Source: Nemopilema nomurai
Lineage: Eukaryota > Cnidaria > Scyphozoa > Rhizostomeae > Rhizostomatidae
Length of the DNA: 64,000 nucleotides
NCBI GenBank assembly: GCA_003864495.1
Contig: ML133478.1
Location: 1,725,606-1,789,605, forward strand
Direction of reading: 5' to 3'
In this document: positions 1 through 8,885 of the stretch, piece by piece
Numbering within the stretch: the stretch's first letter is position 1
Layout: each line of letters starts with the position of its first letter
Position numbers and translations under genes: made by a program
The notes under the pieces: model-generated
Seen by the model: only the letters and a program-made list of their open reading frames with translations
What the model was told of the DNA's origin: nothing
Databases searched by the model: none

Positions 1-1637
1 AATCGTAAGATTTCTCATTTTAAAAATAAATGATAAAAAAGTCGATTATCTGTTTGCATGGAAAAGACGTTATATCCTTAATCTTCTTTCTCGACTTGAA
101 ATGTTACCTCGTTGAATAGTATGCCAACAGGTGATTTAAAGAATGTTACTGGCTCGAGTTCCTTCATCATTACAATTTGCATATTAACAAAGCATAATCT
201 GAATGCAAACCTTTTTCTCATTCGAAACGATTGATGTTAAATGAACATATACCTTGATGTTGAATATTCATTTTTGATGTTTATTACGAAAAAATGATTC
301 AAAGTCGAAAGTCTCTTGTTCAACAGAAATGAAGCTTTAAATGGAAAATATTGTGTTCAACTTACACTTATCAATGAATTAACGATCTTTTTACCTTCTT
401 TAATGTCTCTTCAACTGCCGCTTTCTCAGTGAGCCTTTTTCATTACCACCACAACCGTCCATCCTCTTCGAGATTGTTTGTAGAATAATGTCGACGTCCA
501 AAGGAATCGTCTTATATGAGTCGTAAAGTGATTGTGACGTCAGTTGATTGGATGCCATAAATGGAAGTCGTAAGCTGATTGGTTATTTCTTCTGCGCATG
601 TGCAGAGGGTGAAGAAGGAACAGAGGATTTGCTTCTGCTTTATTTGGAGACAATGATAAAAGTCCGTCCGTTAATGGATTTCTCATTTGTTTGCATGGAA
701 ATTTTGAAGTTCTTCTCTTCAGTTATCTAGTTACACGAAGAGCTGTACATTTGAAGTGTTGGGAGGCATTCAACTGAGTTGTACTCTCAGTATCGTTACC
801 AGCCTTGCTGTGAGAGAAAAATGTCCTTTTTAATCGTCATTATATTGCTGGTGTGATTGAGTTCTTATTACATAACCAGAACACGTGCAGTATGAAATCG
901 TTGAATCAAACTGTTGGTTTGAAAAAGGCAGTTGCCATTTATGCACGGAAATGTTTCTATACAACAAGCCATCACACCCTGTATCAAAATTCTAAGAATT
1001 TCGCTTAAGCTGATTGCTAGCTAAGTAGATGAAATATGAATAATCGTAAGATTTCTCATTTTAAAAATAAATGATAAAAAAGTCGATTATCTGTTTGCAT
1101 GGCAAAGACGTTATATCCTTAATCTTCTTTCTCGACTTGAAATGTTACCTCGTTGAATAGTATGCCAACAGGTGATTTGAAAGAATGTTACTGGCTCGAG
1201 TTCCTTCATCATTACAATTTGCATATTAACAAAGCATAATCTGAATGCAAACATTTTTCTCATTCGAAACGATTGATGTTAAATGAACATATACCTTGAT
1301 GTTGAATATTCATTTTGATGTTTATTACGAAAAAATGATTCAAAGTCGAAAGTCTCTTGTTCAACAGAAATGAAGCTTAAATGGAAAATATTGTGTTCAA
1401 CTTACACTTATCAATGAATTAACGATCTTTTTACCTTCTTTAATGTCTCTTCAACTGCCGCTTTCTCAGTGAGCCTTTTTCATTTCCACCACAACCGTCC
1501 ATCCTCTTCGAGATTGTTTGTAGAATAATGTCGACGTCCAAAGGAATCGTCTTATATGAGTCGTAAAGTGATTGTGACGTCAGTTGATTGGATGCCATAA
1601 ATGGTAGTCGTAAGCTGATTGGTTATTGCTTCTGCGC
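1..1637 (+). repeat. Tandem array A1, ~1,041-bp monomers
   Basis: One full monomer (1-1041) and the start of a second (1042 on) that changes to the 'terminal' variant after the promoter block. The window happens to begin exactly at the phase used here (AATCGTAAGATTTCTC). CRE octamers at 535 and 1575 give a period of 1,040. No protein-coding sequence is convincing: the recurrent 60-codon plus-strand frame starts at TTG, not ATG. Confidence 0.95.
360..603 (-). promoter_or_regulatory. Promoter/first-exon module, array A1 first monomer
   Basis: Minus-strand order: TGCGCATGTGC (593-603), inverted CCAAT, CArG box, CCAAT, CRE TGACGTCA (535-542), TATA-like element about 17 bp further on, ATG (complement of CAT near 463), and a GTAAGT donor (360-365). 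The second module of this array has its CRE at 1575-1582 and donor at 1400-1405. The small ATG frame ends at TAA after about 20 codons, so the exon may be non-coding. Confidence 0.5.
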
Positions 1638-2307
1638 ATGTGCACAATTTAAGGAAGGTAGCAAAAGATTATCCTCTGCTTTATTTGGAGGAAATGAGAA
1701 AAGCACGATAATGGATTTTTCATTTGTTTGCATGGAAGTTGTGATTTTCATCTTGATGACCATCTTGTTTAATGAAAAGCTATGCCTCTTTACTCTTAGG
1801 AGACTTTCAACTGAGTTGTACTCTCAGTATCGCAAACAGTCTGCCTTTGAAACATAAAGGACTTTCGTACGCAATATTTTTGCTTATTTAACTTGCTTGC
1901 TTTATTGGGTTGGTTTGCCTGCTGGGTCATTAAAATCATTAGATTTTTGGGGCATTAAAAGGCTTTTTATCAAGAAACTATTTCATAATTGCTGTTCTTT
2001 TTAATGTAAGAACTGCACATTTTGAAGAAGGAACGTACGTTTTTATTCATCATAAAATAATTAAAAACCTGTCAAAAGTCTTTTGTACGCTTATCTTTCT
2101 AAGTTATCCAAGATGTATCTCTGAAACAGTTTGGGCTTCAAATGCAAATGATTTTGGCTTTTATTCTTGGTCTTAGCACAGTATATTTATGAGTAGAGGG
2201 TTATTCTTAAATGCCAATTTTAATTGAAAATTACGTTTCTGGCTCATTTTCCTCCTAGTAATTCAATTGAAATAAAGCAATATCATTATCTTTTTTCTTC
2301 TCTACAG

Positions 2308-2765
2308 GCATTGCAAATGTCAAGTATGGAAATTAGTAAGGAATCGTTTGATTGCTAAATAAATAAATTTGACGGATACTTGACGCAGCCTTATCGCGAG
2401 TGGTGAGATAAGGAGATCCATTCAGAGTTGTAATAAAACGACGAAATACGGACATTCTTACCAGCCAGAGCCATTTAGCCAGCAACGAGTATTTGAAAAT
2501 GGCCTAACTAAAAAACTATAATATTTGGCTGAGAAGGAAACGAAAATAAAAACTATAATATTTAGTTGAGGAGGATGGTTGGCATTTCAGATGCACAATT
2601 GATGCATCGGCTTTCTTGTTTGAGGAAAGTGGACAAGGCGATGGAAGAGAAGTTCCAGACGTTCACGTGACACTAAAAGCCAACTGACCAGGGCTGTTGA
2701 ATCAAATGAAATGTCAAATTGTGCTTGTTGTTGTTGTTGAGGGGGCGCAGGTTTCGATGCTTGAG
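2308..2765 (+). pseudogene. Exon-like segment, P block 1 (unidentified gene remnant)
   Basis: A strong acceptor (TTTTTTCTTCTCTACAG, ending at 2307) and a strong donor (GAG|GTAAGA, GT at 2766) bracket 458 bp. Inside, one frame reads LRKVDKAMEEKFQTF before a stop, and stops exist in every frame, so it is not translatable as it stands. The Q-block counterparts read LKKVVKAMEEKGKSF at the aligned place, followed by a donor at the same aligned position. Lys/Glu-rich helices would suit a coiled coil, but I do not recognise a family. Both splice-site-like signals persist in all five P copies. Confidence 0.4.
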
Positions 2766-3939
2766 GTAAGATTTTCATTTTCCCATGTCTGGATTTTTAT
2801 ATGGGCATTCATCTTTCCGTCTATAAGAACACAAATTACGGCCGGAGACTCTAGAAACTCGGAAACGCATGAAGCTGATCCTTGCAAAGAAAGCTTTAAT
2901 GAAATTGCACTGAAATAAGTGTCTTTGAAAATTTTATCTCATTGATGGGATTCATCTAGGAAACGTTTCTGTATCAATTCATCTGCTACAGTTTGGGTAG
3001 AAGCATTCCGGGCATAGAATTGGCAAATGATATAATGCGCTAAATTAGCTGATGGCTTACTTTACATAGGGCTTGCAAAGAAGCATTGATAAAAGCTTCA
3101 TATTTACGAATAATCACAAGAGTAGGAGGAAAATTAAAGCCGGCAAAGAAAATTTGTTGCAAATCAAGTTCCATAAAAATAATAGGGTGATATTGAATCA
3201 CGTTGACATAAGACACGCAAAACTGTGAGATTTCTGTGGATCTGTGAAATGCTGAAAACCTCAAGCAATTTCAGTCCTGTCTGATAGTTCATTGCTTTCT
3301 AGTCTGATTAGCCGTGAAGTTACAATACAATTCTAGCAATGAATGCTATTTAGTTTCTTGTTTTCATGCAAACGTCAGCATTCTCTTGTTGCTTCCTGGT
3401 AGAATGTAAGGAAATAGATGAAGGTTTCAAAAAGCAGGTTTTTTAAGTGTGCTTGGTGCGAAATTTTCTCCCAGTAGTTCATATTTCATTTACAGACAGC
3501 ATGATCTCTTTTCTTGCTTCTTTGATTCCAACTTGAATGGAAATATTTACCGTCTTGGAACTCTTTTGGTGATTAATCGTGGAGTTGGTAATTCATGCTT
3601 TCCCTCTCTGCTTTGATCATTTGATTAAACACATTCTTAAAATACGATCTCAAATCCAATTTCCTTCTTATCCTGTTCGATGTTTTACAGAATCTATACC
3701 TTTTTCTGATTTATAGCATTTATTATTAATCATTAATTTTGGTTCAACAGTTGAGTCTGATAAGTATAAAATAGATTAAAGGAAAATTCCATTTCATGCA
3801 AAAACATGGCTTCCATATGATATATTGGGTCCCAGTTACACTTTTCATGATATAGGCAACTTCTTATTCTTCGTGTCTCTTCAAATCCATGATTTAATTT
3901 CTTTCAACTTCATCAAGTCCGTCATCCTCTTTGAAATTA

Positions 3940-4095
3940 TGTATAAACAAAAGATTGACTACGGAAAAGATCCTCTTTCAAAAGCTAAGGTATGATTGTG
4001 ACGTAAATTCATTGAAGGGGATTCATACTATTCGAAAGCTCGAAAGCTCATCGGTTATTGATTCTGAACTTTTCAATTAGCGCAGGAGGCAAAAA
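3940..4095 (-). promoter_or_regulatory. Decayed ancient promoter module inside P block 1
   Basis: The block TGATTGTGACGTAAATTCATT, followed by CATACTATTCGAAAGCTC and CATCGGTTATTGATTCTG, aligns with the CRE/CCAAT region of the amplified module, and the preceding CCGTCATCCTCTTTG aligns with its ATG region. The CRE is TGACGTAA (3999-4006), the CArG box is lost, and the CCAAT is degraded. Same relic: 16834-16841 in unit 2 and 30210-30217 in unit 3. It shows that P blocks grew from still older monomers. Confidence 0.45.
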
Positions 4096-4652
4096 GTCTA
4101 TAGGTCCTCTTTTGTAAAAATATCGCATGCTTACCTGGCAAGGATTAGAATTCCAACTTATAAAAAGAAGTACATGCTCGTCAATTTAGGCTAATAGGAT
4201 TGTTCCTTGGTTTGTCGAGTTCTACCTTTCTGAAGATATAATACCAGGGGATGTAATAAGAAAAATGTTCACTACATCAAACCTGCACGAAACGTTTTGT
4301 GGTTTCCAAATGGCATAGAAAGTCTACAATTTGGAGACTGACTTACTGATATTGATATTGTTGGGTCTTCTATTTTTTTAACGTTTTCTTTTTTATTACT
4401 AGTAAAGAGAAAACTCATTAATGTTCTGATAGAGGTAAACATAAAAAATCAGTTCTAACAACGAAACATGTTTTCAGGTGGTCAGTTAAATTTATAGTGA
4501 CATGAAATTCTTTAATAAATTTTTTATGCTCGTTTCTCCTTGTTTATGACACAAGAAATAATCTTTGATATAAGGGCATTTCTACAAAAAATATCAAAAT
4601 ATTTATGTTGTTTGGAAATAAAATGTCCTTAACTGGAATCATTTGATTAATG

Positions 4653-4738
4653 GTTTTTTGCATTCATTTCATTTCATTTCACTTGTTTAAGGAGGGTAGC
4701 CCTTCAGCATAGCTGATTTTCAAGGGGCCCTCCATCCG
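4653..4738 (-). mobile_element. 3' tail of a LINE/SINE-type retroelement, unit 1
   Basis: An 86-bp segment absent at the orthologous site of unit 3 (TTAATG|CTATCC near 31010). On the minus strand it reads GAGGGCCCCTTGAAAATCAG, then GAAGGGCTACCCTCC, TTAAACAAG, and finally TGAAA repeats. A GC-rich 3' end followed by a short tandem repeat is typical of CR1/L2-like LINE tails and SINEs using them; the exact family is not determined. Present only in units 1 and 2. Confidence 0.55.
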
Positions 4739-4839
4739 CTATCCCTAACTTTATTAAGGTCATTATATCAATGAAAAAGTGATACCCTTTATTCTGAATA
4801 TTTAGACAATAATCACATGGGGCAAAACGCGGGTAGCAG

Positions 4840-5160
4840 TCAAAGACAGTTAGCTGGTATTCTCTCGACATTATAGATCCTTTGAAATCTTTCCACCAGA
4901 TGTTTGGTGGTTGTTGTGGTACTTGATGCCGTTGGCTTTTGGCCTGCTAATTTGCCTGGGAGACAATGCTCTACTATCTTCTTGGTGAACTTCTCAATGA
5001 ATATCACCCTGGCTGTTTTAGTTAAAAGTTTCCATTCACACCTAAGGCTTGCTTTATGGAATGGAAGACTTTCAGCTGATAATTGATTATTTTTTGGTAA
5101 GATATTCTCTCTATTGTATTTTGCCAGCTCGATTACCTCATTATGGGGCTGAAGAATCAA
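4840..5160 (-). pseudogene. Unrecognised 106-codon open frame, P block 1
   Basis: Open minus-strand frame starting at a non-ATG codon inferred as Met (the first residues read ILQPHNEVIEL). It is basic, with a central KLLTKTARVIFIEKFTKKIV, a Ser/Thr-rich stretch (ASSTTTTTKH) and no obvious domain, signal peptide or membrane span. The same frame is intact in unit 2 (17676-17996), nearly so in unit 3 (31122-31427) and P4 (47055-47321), and frameshifted in P5 by a one-base loss near 52287. I do not recognise it. It could be part of an old mobile-element or host protein, or chance. Confidence 0.3.
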
Positions 5161-5555
5161 GAGAGATCTCCTGCTATCTGATCCTTTGATACGTTGCTAC
5201 TTTTTCACAGGATTTCCCATTTATAAGTAGCGTTTTTTTAGGTAAAATGCCTCAAGGCCTGAAGAAGATTTATTGAAAACTGTGTCTTTTCTATCTGACT
5301 TCACCAGATGTTAGTGTCTCGAAATTATTTCAGTCTTCAACCAGCATTGGATCAAAGCTAACTCTGCCTTTTTGGATAGCACTCCAAATAATGCTTTAGA
5401 TTTACTATAGGTTTGGTTTCTTTCTGTTACTTTACAAGACACTTTTTGGCAACAGAGTTTTTATGTTGAAATGTACATCGTTTATAAGGATTCGCTTTAT
5501 TATCATTTTCATTAATATTATCATTATTACAAGACTGATAACTAGACTCAGTTTC

Positions 5556-5806
5556 ACTTACCAATGACATTAGCGATCTTTTCCCATCTTGTTTGTCACC
5601 CTGAATATCAATTTCAACGCCATTTTCAGAGTAAGCCTCTTCTATGACCATCACAACCGTCCATCCTCTTCAAAAATGTTTAAATAATGAAGTCGGCGTC
5701 CGAAACAATCGTCTTATATGAGTCGTAAAGTGATTGTGACGTCAGTTGATTGGATGCCATAAATGGCAGTCGTAAGCTGATTGGTTGTTTCTTTCTGCGC
5801 CTGTGC
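5556..5806 (-). promoter_or_regulatory. Diverged promoter/first-exon module (CRE 5737), unit 1
   Basis: All elements remain despite strong divergence of the flanks: TGCGCCTGTGC (5796-5806), CCAAT, CArG, CCAAT, CRE (5737-5744), CATATAAGA, ATG (5662-5664), and a canonical donor TTG|GTAAGT (complement at 5556-5561). From ATG the frame begins MDGCDGHRRGL and then meets a stop. In unit 3 a small deletion keeps the frame open to the donor. This module type probably preserves the ancestral donor position. Confidence 0.5.
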
Positions 5807-7390
5807 AGAGGTAGAGGAGGGAACAAGGCTTGTTTCTGCTATATTTGGAGGAAATGAGAAAAGGACGATAATGGATTATTTCGGACTGTCCTGATAAGCG
5901 TGAGGCTATGACATTGGATTGGATGTACTCTCAGTATTGTTGAAATTCTTTTTGGAAGCATAAACATCCTCCTTCTCAGATCATTATGTTATTGCTTTGG
6001 CTGGGTTTTCATTAACATAATCATGCCATAGCACGAAGCTACAAGTTATTGAACTAACTCTGTTCTGCTGAAGAGAGAACTTCAGATTTCCCTAGTAGCA
6101 ACTTTTGTACAACCTAAGGTTATTGCTGCTAATTTATTGAATTATGCATATTCGAAACGATTTTATCTTCGAAGGTGCATGGCATGATAGTCGATTATCT
6201 GCTATTATGGAAAGGATAATAACTCTTCATTGCCTTTTTTGTTTTGAAAGTTACATGCTTTTATGGTATGGTTTCTAATATTTCAAAAAAATGATATTTT
6301 CTTTTCCTTTCTTATCATTTCAATTTTCATATAGTTGAAGCATGACCTCAATGAAAATATTTTCTCATCTGAAACGATTTATGTCCAAATTAACAAATCC
6401 TACTGAGAAAAGGTGTTTTGATGTGCAAAATTTCAAATAAACAAGAAAAAGCAGAACTAGTTTTTTGCATGCTCAAAATGTTTTTAGCTACAAAGAAAGA
6501 AAAATTGATCTCATTAAGTATACAAAAATTATTTTTGCTTTTTGCTGCTATTTTAAAATTCTACTGCGTTGTAGCTTTGATGTAGAACAACCATCATCTG
6601 ATGTAACAATTAGGATAAAACTATTAATGTTAATGTTATAAATAAACATTAATGAACATTCCTCTAGCAAAAAAACAGCTAACGTAGCAAACATTATATA
6701 TATATGTCATAGTGACTAATGCCGTCAACAATCTTGTAACCTTCTTAAATGTGTGTCTTTAACTGGCACTCTCTGACTGAGCCTCTTCTATGACCACCAC
6801 AACCGTCTTTCATCTTCGAGATTCTTTGAAGACTGAGGACGGCGTCGGAAAAAAACGTCTTTTATGAGTCGTGAAGTGATTATGACGTCAACTGATTAGA
6901 TGCCGTAAATGACAGTCGTATGCTGATTGGTTGTTCGTTCTGCCCACGTGCAGAGTCTAAAGAAGGAACAAGGGATCTGCTTTTGCCTAATTTAGAGGAA
7001 ATGAGTAAAGCATGATGATTATTTTAGAGGAATTTTTCGTATGTTTGCATGCAAAATGTGAAGTTCTTCTTTTGAATGATCTTGTTACATGAAGAGCTAT
7101 AGATTTGAAGTTTTGGGAGGCATTCAACTAACTTATATCGTTGACAGTCTTGCTGTGAGAGAAATAGCCCTTTCTCGCGTCATTTTTTGCCTTTGTGTCT
7201 TGATATTTATTGACAATATTAGACAACGTTGCAGTTGCAAACCATCGAACAAAAATTGTTGATTTGTAAAAGGTAGTGTTTTGAGACAAAGTTGCTGGCT
7301 CAATTTTCAAACGAATGAAGTATGATTTCAATAAAGCTTTTTTTCATATTCGAAACGATTCATGACAAAATGAGCTCGATGTTGAATATT
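5807..7390 (+). repeat. Two diverged monomers, unit 1
   Basis: Follows the module at 5737 and includes a second module (CRE at 6883). The stretch aligns to the array monomer only in patches: TACTCTCAGTATTGTTG, the block of the type TTCGAAACGATTTATG, and the promoter block. AT-rich, with no open frame I trust. Its right end is a monomer cut at TTGAATATT (7382-7390) by LINE sequence. Confidence 0.75.
6811..6952 (-). promoter_or_regulatory. Diverged promoter module (CRE 6883), unit 1
   Basis: The CRE is intact (6883-6890), one CCAAT is intact (GCTGATTGG), and the other is lost (GATTAG). The CArG is degraded (CCGTAAATGA), the NRF1-like site has become CCCACGTGC (an E-box CACGTG), and the TATA-like element is CATAAAAG. 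The ATG lies at the complement of 6811-6813. No consensus donor is left at either aligned position. Confidence 0.42.
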
Positions 7391-7439
7391 GAAAATTCCT
7401 TTGAGGTGGTCTCCTCTCAAGCTGACGGAGATGAAAGGT

Positions 7440-8000
7440 TTTTGCCCTCCAATTGACAGGACTTTTATCATCAGCAAAGTCTAGATCGCATAGTTTCTGT
7501 CTTCGGTTCCAGTAGATTCCATGGTCATCTTGCCCGCTTGCTTTTCGCGTCATCCAATCCACCGCTAGACCAAAGAGTAAAGGCGATATCATGTAGCCTT
7601 GTTTTACTCCTGTCTTCACTTCGAAGTTCTATGTGAAGCCATTTACTGTTTACCAGACACTGCAGCAGGAGTGCTCGTAAAAGGACTTCAAGATAGTTAT
7701 ATAGCAAGGGGGGATTCCATATCACTCTGCAATTTTTTCCACAGGCATTCTCTGTCGACACTATCAAATCTTTTCCGAAATCAATAAAATGTATCTCCTG
7801 TTGGTATTCCATCGTTTTCTCCACAGTTCTACACAAGGTGAATATCTGGTCTCTGTTTGATCTTCCTGGTCGAAAGCCAGCTTGCTCTTCTCTCATCTGT
7901 TCGTCAACGGCGCTTTTCAACCGATTCAATAAATTAGCACAAAAACTTTTCCAAGGACTCAAGCAAAGTCACTCCTCGCTTTCTCTTTGTATTTTTCTGT
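7440..8000 (-). pseudogene. LINE reverse transcriptase remnant, unit 1
   Basis: RT motifs in order on minus: RGVTLLES-like, ANLLNRLKSAVDEQMREEQAGFRPGRS (split here only for description), DQIFTLCRTVEKTMEY, motif A as FIDFGK plus FDSVDRECLWKKL in two frames (7793-7739), motif B GVKQGYMISPLLFGLAVDW (complement of 7609 downwards), and motif C DLDFADD (FADD at 7468-7479). Frameshifts lie inside motif A and just before motif B. Sequence after motif C is lost, including thumb and any C-terminal domain. Non-functional. Confidence 0.88.
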
Positions 8001-8069
8001 ATTTTGTCTTATCTTTCGATTTTGCTCTTCAAGACACTCCTCTCTTGAATTAGTTCCCATGTCTTGTTA

Positions 8070-8092
8070 CTAATCCAGTTATTCTGGATTAG
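8070..8092. repeat. Perfect 9-bp inverted repeat inside the LINE
   Basis: Arms CTAATCCAG (8070-8078) and CTGGATTAG (8084-8092) around a 5-base loop. It sits in the linker between endonuclease and RT, where the element is internally deleted. Copies at 20902-20924 and 34566-34588 are unchanged. Confidence 0.7.
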
Positions 8093-8164
8093 TTATTCCA
8101 ATCCAGGTGTACGTATGGATTTCAGCATGCTGGAAGCTTGTGCTGCTGTTAACCAGATGTTAAT

Positions 8165-8580
8165 TTAGCAAAACTGGACGAAGCATTTACCGTTGTTGTT
8201 TAGAAGGCCGTGGCAGCCCATGGTTTTCACTCGCAGTTTGTTGCTATTTTCGAATTGAGCATTCTTGTCTCCGATGAGTATCTTCGTGTCGTCTTCCAGC
8301 AGCGGTAGCCATACATCCTGCAAAGTGGCGTAGAACTCGTCTTTTTTGACATCTTCAGAAGTTTCCTTTGGCGCATAGCACACAATGGTGGTAGCTTTTC
8401 AATACAGGCAGATCTGAAACGTGCTCTCAGAAGTCTCTCGTTTATTGGTTCCCATACAGCTAAACACATTTCTGCTCTGGGTTTCGACAGTAGGCCAACA
8501 CCTTGGCGGTGGATTTCATCTTTTCTGCCAGATGAGAGAAGCGTTCTTCTTGACACACACGTCTTGCTGCTGTTGGTTAA
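8165..8580 (-). pseudogene. LINE endonuclease remnant, unit 1
   Basis: Exonuclease-endonuclease-phosphatase (APE-like) domain in two overlapping frames. The first covers RKDEIHRQGVGLLSK and CLAVWEPINERLLRARF (8556 downwards). The second covers VCYAPKETSEDVKKDEFY, then ILIGDKNA (complement of 8258-8272; the family motif is GDFNA, so the Phe is replaced) and MGCHGLLNNNGK. In functional relatives this domain nicks target DNA for priming. A frameshift lies at about 8385, between LPPL and the CYAP motif, and the C-terminal catalytic half is missing. Confidence 0.85.
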
Positions 8581-8885
8581 ATAGGTTTCCGTTATTCCTT
8601 ATAAGTCTAGTCTCTTCTCATTGAACACCTCTACTAGTTGTGCTTGTCATGATGGCTTAGCAAGGGTTCAGACGTTCCATTAAGCCTGGTTTCTCCTTTG
8701 GCTGAGAGGAATTGTTTTCTAGTAGCTTGTACATCACCATCAGTCCTGGTCACCCGACTGGTGGCACCGTCCACAGGCGAATTCTTGACACGATCATCCT
8801 GGTGGAGCAATGAAACGCGCGGCCCTTATTGCAGGCGTCGACCGATATGCTTTGAGTTCCGCGATTGGACTTTCGATTCAAGTTT

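Larger units (their letters stand above)
1638..5555 (+). repeat. P block 1: diverged monomer plus exon-like and old-module sequence
   Basis: About 3.9 kb present five times in the window. Contents: 1638-2100, a diverged monomer tail; 2100-2307, AT-rich sequence ending in a pyrimidine tract and CAG; 2308-2765, exon-like segment; 2766-3700, AT-rich sequence with no recognisable gene; about 3700-4100, an ancient decayed promoter module (CRE remnant TGACGTAA at 3999); 4653-4738, a retroelement tail; 4840-5160, an unrecognised open frame on minus; 5160-5555, spacer in which I see nothing further. Confidence 0.85.
1..8885 (+). repeat. Higher-order repeat unit 1 (left end outside window)
   Basis: First of three copies of a roughly 12.83-kb unit. 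Order: end of a monomer array (1-1637), P block 1 (1638-5555), two diverged promoter modules (CRE at 5737 and 6883), and a dead LINE (7391-8885). It aligns to unit 2 at a nearly constant offset of about 12,832-12,837 bp over its whole length, and large stretches (for example the 106-codon frame at 4840-5160) translate identically in both. Only two of the six array modules seen in the other units lie inside the window. Confidence 0.93.
7391..8885 (-). mobile_element. Dead non-LTR retrotransposon (LINE) fragment, unit 1
   Basis: About 1.5 kb of an APE-endonuclease/reverse-transcriptase LINE on minus, more GC-rich than its surroundings. Order along the element: 5' leader (8885-8580), endonuclease fragments (8556-8165), a short linker reading WELIQERSVLKSK, then RT (about 8000-7440). 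The endonuclease C-terminus and the region before the RT are deleted, and the element ends just after RT motif C. Several frameshifts and stops make it non-functional. It is captured in the higher-order unit, so it has three copies. Family (RTE- or CR1-like) not resolved. Confidence 0.85.

Noticed and set aside
548..730. Recurrent 60-113-codon plus-strand frame (DAINGSRKLIGYFFCACAEG) as a conserved gene in most monomers
   Set aside because: It begins at TTG, runs through the promoter block, and its end changes with every small indel. Recurrence follows from the repeat itself, so there is no independent sign of coding.
2587..2778. Gln-rich minus-strand frame (APPQQQQQAQF) as a gene
   Set aside because: The Q-run is the complement of a TTG repeat inside the plus-strand exon-like segment, variable in length between copies. 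Shadow frame.
6690..6706. TA microsatellite near 6697 as a regulatory element
   Set aside because: Only a few TA units, length differing by one unit between units 1 and 2; ordinary slippage.
7391..8885. LTR retrotransposon or endogenous virus
   Set aside because: Endonuclease of APE type upstream of an RT with GVKQG...FADD motifs and no LTRs, protease or integrase; this is a non-LTR element.
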